A stretch of 20,205 nt of DNA from assembly GCA_051872335.1 (NCBI GenBank), contig JBJEDT010000001.1, forward strand, positions 1 to 20,205, given 5' to 3'. Origin of the DNA: SUG2458 sp051872335 (GTDB lineage Bacteria > Bacillota_I > Bacilli_A > RFN20 > CAG-826). Below, one piece after another: positions 14,978 to 20,205 of the stretch (position 1 is the first letter of the stretch; each line of letters starts with the position of its first letter). The notes under the pieces are model-generated. The model saw only the letters and a list, made by a program, of their open reading frames with translations, was not told the DNA's origin and ran no database searches. A program made the translations under genes and the position numbers.

Positions 14978-17900
14978 GTGAATATATGTTACGTTTTCTA
15001 AAATCCATTGGAATTGAAAATATCGAGTCATTCGATATGGATTTCGTATGCTTGCATAAGCAAACTAATGGTATTTGGAAAATGGACATTAAAAAAAATA
15101 CCTCATGGTCTTTTGATCAATTAAATGAATTTAAAACAAAACTTATTAATATTGATTATCCTTATGAAATGCATTTTACTTATGAAACGCAAATTACAGC
15201 TCAAATAGAATTTGATTTATTAAAAAAATGGTATAAAAATATTTATCGCGTTGATTTAGATACAGATAATATTAATATCGAAAATGGATATGTAAATATT
15301 ACATTTATTTCAGAAGAAGTTAAGAAAACTAAAGGACGCTATGCTAGAGATTTCACTGAATTTTTAGATTTTATTGGCTATCCAATTTTAATTAAAGAAA
15401 TTATTCAAGGTGAAGAAATTACTATTGAAACTATTGAAGAAGCACATCAAGAATATATTGATACTGTTGCTCCAATTTTAGCAAAACAAGAAGAAATGCA
15501 ATCTGAATATGAAAAAAGATATGGTGATGGTTCAGGTTTTTCTAAACGCGGCAATTATCAAAAATTATTTATTAAAGACATAGATACAAATTCTGGTAAC
15601 GTTGAATTTGATTGTAATGTTTTTGATCTTGAAATTAAAAAAAGTAGAAAAGATACATTAATTGGTACCTTCTATGTTTGTGATGACACTTATTCAATAG
15701 TTGTCAAGATGCTTGAAAATAAGATTTTAAATGCTGATAAAATTAATAGTGTTACTAAAGGCAAAAATATTAAAGTCAGAGGTAACGTTTCAATAGATAA
15801 ATATTCAAATGAGTTATCTATTATTGCTCACTACGTTGATATATTAGAAGATACTCCTTTAAGAACAGATAATGCTCCTGAAAAAAGAGTTGAATTGCAT
15901 TTACATACAAAAATGTCAGCTATGGATGGCTGTGCTACAATAACAGATTACTGTAAATTAGCAAAAAATATGGGACATAAGGCAATTGGGTTAACTGATC
16001 ATGGTGTTGTGCAAGCTTTCCCAGAAGCACAAAAAGCTAGTGACAAGTACGGACTTAAATTACTTTATGGCTGTGAATTTTATATGGTAGATGGAAATCT
16101 TTCATATATAATGAACCCTGCAGATATTTTATTAAATAAAGCAACATATGTTGCATTCGACTTTGAAACAACCGGGCTTTCTGCGCGTTATGACAAAATT
16201 ATAGAATTCGGTGCTGTTAAATATAAAGATGGTATTGAAATCGGTAAAGTTGATATTTTGGTTAATCCAGGGGAAGGTGTTGTTTTAAGTAGTAAAATTA
16301 CAAACCTAACTAATATTACAAATGAAATGTTAAGAGGAAAACCAACAATAGATTTAGCAATTCATGAAATCAAAGAATTTATTGGTGATGCTATATTAGT
16401 TTCCCATAATGCTGAATTCGATGTTGGCTTCTTAGATGCTGCTTATAAAGCAAATGGATTAGGACCTGTAACAAATCCTGTTATAGATACTTTGTCATTA
16501 TCAAGATATTTATTTCCAACAGCACGTAACCATCGTTTAGGTACACTTTGTCGTAACATGGAAGTTAATTATGACGAAGATAAAGCCCATAGAGCTGATT
16601 ATGATGCTGAAGTATTATTAGAAGTTTGGATGGCAATGCTTTCTCAACTCACGAAAGATAATATGGATATGAAGCATAAAGATTTAGGTGAAATAGCTCC
16701 GGATGTTGAATTACTAAAACATATTAGACCATCTCACGTTATCGTTTATGCAAAAAATGCTCAAGGATTAAAAGATTTATTTAGATTAGTATCAATGGCA
16801 CATATCGATTATTTAAGTGATATTCCAAAGATTCCGCGTTCGGAAATTATTAAATATCGAGAAAACTTTTTAATTGGTTCAGCATGTGCAAATGGTGAAG
16901 TTTTTGATACTGCTTTAACTCGTACAGAAGATGTTTTATTATCAAAAATATCTTTCTATGATTATATAGAAATTCAACCACTCGATAATTATGTTTATCT
17001 TGTTAATGAAGAACAAGTTGACTCACTTGATGATATTAAGAGATATCTTCTTGATATTATTTCGGCTGCACGCAAATTAAATAAATTAATTTGTGCAACA
17101 GGAGATGCTCATTATTTAAATCCGGAAGATAAAATATATCGTGATGTTTATATTATGGCTAAAGGTATTGGTGGAGTTAGACATCCACTAAATCCTTTTA
17201 AGCGTGATAAGAGTGCACCTTATGACAATCCAAATCAACATTTCCGTTCTACAGAAGAAATGCTTGAACAATTTAGTTTTTTACCTAAAGAAGAAGCTTT
17301 TGAATATGTTGTTACAAATACAAATAAAATTGCCGATATGTGCGAGGAGTTAAAGCCAATTAAAGAAAAATTATATACTCCAACTATTGAGAATTGTGCA
17401 GATAAATTAAGAGAATTATGTTACGATAAATGTCATGCCTGGTATGGAGATGAATTACCTCCAATAGTTGCTGAACGTCTTGATAAAGAATTGAATGGTA
17501 TTATTACACATAATTATTCGGTTATTTATTATATAGCACATAAATTGATTAAGAGAGCTAATGAAGATGGCTTCATGGTTGGGTCAAGAGGATCTGTTGG
17601 TTCTTCTTTTGTTGCAACTATGGCTTCTATTACAGAAGTTAATCCACTTCCTGCTCATTATAGATGTCCAAAATGTCGACACAGTGAATTTGTTCATATT
17701 GAAGGTATTACTTCAGGTTTTGATTTACCTCCAAAAAAATGTCCTCATTGTGGGGCTGAATATATTAGAGATGGTCAAGATATTCCTTTTGCTACATTCT
17801 TAGGATTTAATGCTGATAAAGTTCCTGATATTGATTTAAACTTTTCAGGTGAATATCAAGCTACTGCTCATGAATTAACTAAAGAATTATTAGGAAAAGA

Positions 17901-19281
17901 CAATGTTTTTAAGGCTGGTACAATTGAAACAGTTGCAGAAAAATCTGCATATGGATATGTATTAGGTTACTTCGAAAGAATTGGAATGAATCCTGATACT
18001 ATTTCAAAAGCTGAGATTCGTCGTATTGCTCTTGGATGTATGGATGTTAAAAGAACTACTGGTCAACATCCAGGTGGTATAGTTGTTATTCCTAGTGAAT
18101 ATGAAGTTTATGATTTTACACCTATTCAATATCCTGCTGATGAAAAAGAATCTTCTTGGAAGACAACTCATTTTGATTTCCATGCAATTCACGATAATGT
18201 TTTAAAACTCGATTTATTAGGACACGTTGATCCTACAGCTATGAGAATGTTTAGAGATTATTCTGATACAGATCCAAAAGATGTTCCTATGAGTGATCCA
18301 GAAACTTTATCTTTGTTTAATTCTCCTGATGCACTAAAACTACATCATAATTATTTACACGAAGAAACAGGAGCTTTAGGATTACCTGAATTTGGTACTC
18401 AATTTGTTAGAGGTATGCTTAAAGATACGCGCCCTAAGAAATTTGCTGATTTATTGATTTTATCAGGATTATCACATGGTACTGGAGTATGGATGGGAAA
18501 TGCTGATGAATTAATCAAAAACAAAACTTGTACTTTATCTGATGTTATTGGATGTCGTGATGATATTATGGTTACATTATCTCGTATGGGAGTAGAACCT
18601 AGTACAGCTTTTAAAATAATGGAAGATGTACGTAAAGGTAAACAAGTCAAACCTGAATACGAGGAAATTATGAAGAAAAATAATGTTCCTCAATGGTACA
18701 TTGATTCATGTAATAAAATTCAATATATGTTCCCTAAAGCACACGCAACAGCATATGTTATGATGGCTATTAGAGTCGCTTGGTATAAAGTACATCGTCC
18801 TTTAGATTTCTACGCTAACTATTTTTCAATTCGTACAGATAAATTTGATTTAGATGCTATGGTTGGTGGAGAAGAAGCAATTATTCACGCTCTTGAAGTA
18901 TTAAATGAAAAGAAAAAGACTAGAGAAGGATTGTCAGCAAAAGAAGAGGAAATTGAAAAATCACTTTCAATGTCGCTTGAAATGGTGGATAGAGGATTTA
19001 AATTTGGACACCTTGACTTATATAAGAGTGATTCTAGACGCTTTATTGTCGATAAAGAGACTAATTTAATTATTCCACCATTTATTGCTATTGATGGATT
19101 AGGTTTAGCTGCTGCTCAATCAGTTATTGAAGCACGAAAAGATGGTCCATTCTTATCAAAAGAAGATTTAATTAAACGTACAAAATTAAATTCTCAAAAT
19201 ATTGCTAAGATTGAAGAACAAGGAGCTTTAAAAGAGCTTGATGACAGCAATCAAATGGATTTATTTTCATTTAATTTTTGA
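14974..19281 (+). CDS. polC: DNA polymerase III PolC-type, alpha subunit with proofreading exonuclease
   Basis: PolC is the essential replicative polymerase of low-GC Gram-positives. At 1435 residues it is the size of B. subtilis PolC (1437). Domains in order: an N-terminal domain (1-200), an OB domain (about 205-295), PHP (from 300; VELHLHTKMSAMDG with H309 and H311), an inserted DEDDh exonuclease (about 390-555; D396, E398, H539, D544), PHP continuation (GDAHYL), then the polymerase domain with a zinc module (C898, C901, C923, C926) and catalytic D952 and D954 in PDIDLNFSGEYQ. The C-terminal QMDLF (1427-1431) matches the sliding-clamp-binding motif. ATG 14974 overlaps the rseP stop by four bases; no strong Shine-Dalgarno is seen, so coupling is likely. 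Confidence 0.98.
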   Translation: MSEYMLRFLKSIGIENIESFDMDFVCLHKQTNGIWKMDIKKNTSWSFDQLNEFKTKLINIDYPYEMHFTYETQITAQIEFDLLKKWYKNIYRVDLDTDNINIENGYVNITFISEEVKKTKGRYARDFTEFLDFIGYPILIKEIIQGEEITIETIEEAHQEYIDTVAPILAKQEEMQSEYEKRYGDGSGFSKRGNYQKLFIKDIDTNSGNVEFDCNVFDLEIKKSRKDTLIGTFYVCDDTYSIVVKMLENKILNADKINSVTKGKNIKVRGNVSIDKYSNELSIIAHYVDILEDTPLRTDNAPEKRVELHLHTKMSAMDGCATITDYCKLAKNMGHKAIGLTDHGVVQAFPEAQKASDKYGLKLLYGCEFYMVDGNLSYIMNPADILLNKATYVAFDFETTGLSARYDKIIEFGAVKYKDGIEIGKVDILVNPGEGVVLSSKITNLTNITNEMLRGKPTIDLAIHEIKEFIGDAILVSHNAEFDVGFLDAAYKANGLGPVTNPVIDTLSLSRYLFPTARNHRLGTLCRNMEVNYDEDKAHRADYDAEVLLEVWMAMLSQLTKDNMDMKHKDLGEIAPDVELLKHIRPSHVIVYAKNAQGLKDLFRLVSMAHIDYLSDIPKIPRSEIIKYRENFLIGSACANGEVFDTALTRTEDVLLSKISFYDYIEIQPLDNYVYLVNEEQVDSLDDIKRYLLDIISAARKLNKLICATGDAHYLNPEDKIYRDVYIMAKGIGGVRHPLNPFKRDKSAPYDNPNQHFRSTEEMLEQFSFLPKEEAFEYVVTNTNKIADMCEELKPIKEKLYTPTIENCADKLRELCYDKCHAWYGDELPPIVAERLDKELNGIITHNYSVIYYIAHKLIKRANEDGFMVGSRGSVGSSFVATMASITEVNPLPAHYRCPKCRHSEFVHIEGITSGFDLPPKKCPHCGAEYIRDGQDIPFATFLGFNADKVPDIDLNFSGEYQATAHELTKELLGKDNVFKAGTIETVAEKSAYGYVLGYFERIGMNPDTISKAEIRRIALGCMDVKRTTGQHPGGIVVIPSEYEVYDFTPIQYPADEKESSWKTTHFDFHAIHDNVLKLDLLGHVDPTAMRMFRDYSDTDPKDVPMSDPETLSLFNSPDALKLHHNYLHEETGALGLPEFGTQFVRGMLKDTRPKKFADLLILSGLSHGTGVWMGNADELIKNKTCTLSDVIGCRDDIMVTLSRMGVEPSTAFKIMEDVRKGKQVKPEYEEIMKKNNVPQWYIDSCNKIQYMFPKAHATAYVMMAIRVAWYKVHRPLDFYANYFSIRTDKFDLDAMVGGEEAIIHALEVLNEKKKTREGLSAKEEEIEKSLSMSLEMVDRGFKFGHLDLYKSDSRRFIVDKETNLIIPPFIAIDGLGLAAAQSVIEARKDGPFLSKEDLIKRTKLNSQNIAKIEEQGALKELDDSNQMDLFSFNF

Positions 19282-19410
19282 TAAATTTACATATTTTTTT
19301 GAAAATTTACAAATTTATTTCGAATTTTTTTGAAAAAATATTAAGAATTTTTGAAAATAAATTTAGTAAATGCTATTATATAGTTGATAAATTATTTGTT
19401 TTTTTGATAA
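19270..19410 (+). promoter_or_regulatory. Helically phased T-tracts in the polC downstream spacer (candidate curved DNA)
   Basis: The 155-bp spacer 19282-19436 is almost pure A+T. T5-7GA motifs recur with their G at 19280, 19301, 19332, 19353 and 19406. The steps are 21, 31, 21 and 53 bp, close to 2, 3, 2 and 5 turns of B-DNA. In-phase A/T-tracts produce intrinsic curvature and can act like UP elements. The last motif overlaps the -10 region of the acetyltransferase promoter. No GC-containing terminator for polC is seen; AT-only hairpins are possible. Confidence 0.45.
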
Positions 19411-19413
19411 AAT
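19384..19413 (+). promoter_or_regulatory. Promoter of the GNAT gene
   Basis: TTGATA (19384-19389) and TAAAAT (19408-19413) are 18 bp apart, 24 bp upstream of the GTG start. The start of transcription at about 19420 would leave a very short leader carrying the Shine-Dalgarno AGAGGTGA (19423-19430). Confidence 0.5.
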
Positions 19414-19436
19414 AAATAAAAAAGAGGTGATACTTT

Positions 19437-19979
19437 GTGGATTCACTAGAAACAGAAAGATTATTATTAAGACCTTGGAAGACAATGGATTCCCAAGATT
19501 ATTTTAATTATGCAAAATCACCTGTTATGGCTCAACAATTGGCACTTAGACCAATAACTACAGAAGCTGAAGCTAAAAAAGCTGTCGCTGATTTTATTAA
19601 AGGTCAAGAAACATGGGCTATTGAATTAAAAAGTGAACGCAAAGTAATTGGTCATATTGGTTTACATTCCCCTAAGCATAGTGAAGTACCTAATGATATT
19701 GAAATGGATTTTGCTGTAGCTCAACCTTATCAAAATCGTGGTTATGCTACTGAAGCAGTAAAAGAAGTAGCAAAATATGCTTTTGAATATTATATGGTTA
19801 GAAGTGTATTATCATATCATCTTGAAGGTACCTTAGCTGCAAAAAGAGTTTTTGAAAAAGCTGGGTTTAGATATAACAAACTATATGAATATTTTTATCC
19901 TCGATTCGATAAAGTAAAAATAAGTGCTGAAGTTTATTTATTAACTTTAGTTGATTACGAAAAGAATTATAAAAGATAA
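19437..19979 (+). CDS. GNAT-family N-acetyltransferase (RimJ/RimL-like)
   Basis: This 180-residue protein belongs to the GNAT acetyl-CoA-dependent acetyltransferases, in the subgroup that contains RimJ, RimL and many uncharacterised enzymes. It opens with LETERLLLRPW, typical of that subgroup; the acetyl-CoA binding motif A is QPYQNRGYATEAVKEVAKYAF (about 98-118), with QNRGYA matching (Q/R)xxGx(G/A); the C-terminal GTLAAKRVFEKAGF-type helix and strand follow. The substrate cannot be told from sequence. The start is GTG 19437, seven bases from AGAGGTGA. It has its own promoter and terminator, and no functional link to polC is evident. In Bacillus this position after polC holds rimP-nusA, so gene order breaks here. 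Confidence 0.9.
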   Translation: MDSLETERLLLRPWKTMDSQDYFNYAKSPVMAQQLALRPITTEAEAKKAVADFIKGQETWAIELKSERKVIGHIGLHSPKHSEVPNDIEMDFAVAQPYQNRGYATEAVKEVAKYAFEYYMVRSVLSYHLEGTLAAKRVFEKAGFRYNKLYEYFYPRFDKVKISAEVYLLTLVDYEKNYKR

Positions 19980-20007
19980 CCATTATTGCTAAAAATAATG
20001 GTTTTTT
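19978..20007 (+). terminator. Terminator after the GNAT gene
   Basis: AACCATTATT (19978-19987) pairs with AATAATGGTT (19994-20003) around GCTAAA, running into a T tract. Its 5' arm begins within the stop codon. Confidence 0.88.
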
Positions 20008-20020
20008 ATTTAAAAAATGC

Positions 20021-20049
20021 TTGCAAGATTTTAACAAGTAGTGTATCTT
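20021..20049 (+). promoter_or_regulatory. Promoter of tRNA-Ala
   Basis: TTGCAA (20021-20026) and TATCTT (20044-20049) are 17 bp apart, 18 bp before the mature tRNA 5' end. This gives a short precursor, as is usual for single tRNA genes. Confidence 0.55.
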
Positions 20050-20067
20050 TATTTTTGTAACCGATAT

Positions 20068-20143
20068 GGGGCTGTAGCTCATCTGGGAGAGCACCTGCTT
20101 TGCAAGCAGGGGGTAGAGAGTTCGATCCTCTTCAGCTCCACCA
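20068..20143 (+). tRNA. tRNA-Ala (anticodon UGC)
   Basis: A complete 76-nt cloverleaf can be folded. The acceptor GGGGCTG (20068-20074) pairs with CAGCTCC (20133-20139), with discriminator A and an encoded CCA (20141-20143). The D-arm is GCTC/GAGC. The anticodon stem CCTGC/GCAGG encloses the loop TTTGCAA, with TGC at 20101-20103, which reads Ala codons. The T-arm is GAGAG/CTCTT with loop TTCGATC; U54 here would be a TrmFO substrate. It seems to be a lone tRNA, outside an rRNA operon. Confidence 0.97.
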
Positions 20144-20150
20144 TTTAGGG

Positions 20151-20205
20151 TGAAATTACCCCCATTTATTGGACAAGAAAATGTTACAATAGATGGGGGT
20201 TTTAT
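20151..20205 (+). mobile_element. Left end of an IS3-family (IS150-like) insertion sequence, truncated by the window edge
   Basis: From 20151 the sequence starts TGAAATTACCCCCATTTATTGGACA. It begins with the TG dinucleotide typical of IS3-family ends and resembles the IS150 terminal repeat, which from memory runs TG-N-A-CTGCACCCATTTTGTTGGAC. It begins seven bases after the tRNA CCA. The transposase would lie beyond the window, so identification rests on the end sequence alone. Its right end and any target duplication cannot be seen. Confidence 0.5.
20159..20203 (+). terminator. Hairpin with T run just inside the putative IS end
   Basis: CCCCCATTTATTG (20159-20171) pairs with CAATAGATGGGGG (20187-20199), 13 pairs with one wobble around a 15-nt loop, followed by TTTT. 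It could terminate the tRNA-Ala transcript and shield the IS from outside transcription. Confidence 0.6.

Noticed and set aside
17561..17803. 80-codon frame on the + strand inside polC
   Set aside because: Out-of-frame shadow of polC across the zinc-module region; no ribosome-binding site of its own.
19867..20094. 75-codon frame on the minus strand over the GNAT end, terminator and tRNA
   Set aside because: It runs through the tRNA gene and the terminator, which rules out a real gene.
1..20205. CRISPR array, prophage, toxin-antitoxin or secondary-metabolite genes
   Set aside because: No regularly spaced repeats and no recognisable genes of these classes on either strand; the coding content is housekeeping apart from the GNAT gene and the IS-like end.

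Overview
The window is an AT-rich (very roughly 30 % G+C by eye) chromosomal segment from a Firmicutes-type, low-GC Gram-positive bacterium. PolC-type replicase with an inserted exonuclease, TrmFO, RbgA and a topoisomerase I with three zinc fingers all point there. The gene order is a shortened version of the Bacillus subtilis rplS-to-polC region. Very AT-rich codon use and the absence of several genes found there in Bacillus suggest an Erysipelotrichia/Coprobacillus-like gut lineage; that placement is inference. All protein genes are on the + strand.

Layout. 1-620: possible last codons of trmD, a promoter, a structured leader that probably belongs to the L19-leader type, rplS and its terminator. 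647-2990: an extended -10 promoter, then rbgA-rnhB (50S assembly GTPase, RNase HII), a hairpin, and dprA. 2984-5217: a palindrome, a good promoter, topA and a terminator. 5262-7461: trmFO overlapping a XerC/XerD-type recombinase gene. 7454-9500: promoter, structured leader, rpsB (S2 with long basic/acidic tail), tsf, terminator. 9520-10824: pyrH-frr, terminator. 10870-19281: tightly packed uppS-cdsA-dxr-rseP-polC, mostly with overlapping or 1-nt junctions. 19282-20205: an AT-only spacer with helically phased T-tracts, a promoter, a GNAT acetyltransferase gene and its terminator, a promoter and tRNA-Ala(UGC), and then what looks like the first 55 bp of an IS3-family (IS150-like) insertion sequence.

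The genes are housekeeping. They cover ribosome assembly and translation (L19, RbgA, S2, EF-Ts, RRF, tRNA-Ala, tRNA m5U54 by TrmFO), genome maintenance (RNase HII, DprA, TopA, Xer recombinase, PolC), pyrimidine nucleotide supply (PyrH), and envelope/isoprenoid synthesis (Dxr, UppS, CdsA) with site-2 protease RseP. Internal hairpin terminators followed by genes with no clear promoter (dprA, pyrH, uppS) suggest partial read-through sets expression ratios.

I do not see a new defence, CRISPR or biosynthetic system here. The points most worth checking are: a uppS gene whose only well-placed start codon is ATT; a C-terminal QLTLF clamp-binding-like motif on RNase HII paralleling QMDLF on PolC; a Cys replacing the phosphate-binding Ser in Dxr; the dprA ribosome-binding site buried in a terminator hairpin; phased T-tracts after polC; structured leaders before rplS and rpsB; and the IS end beside the tRNA.
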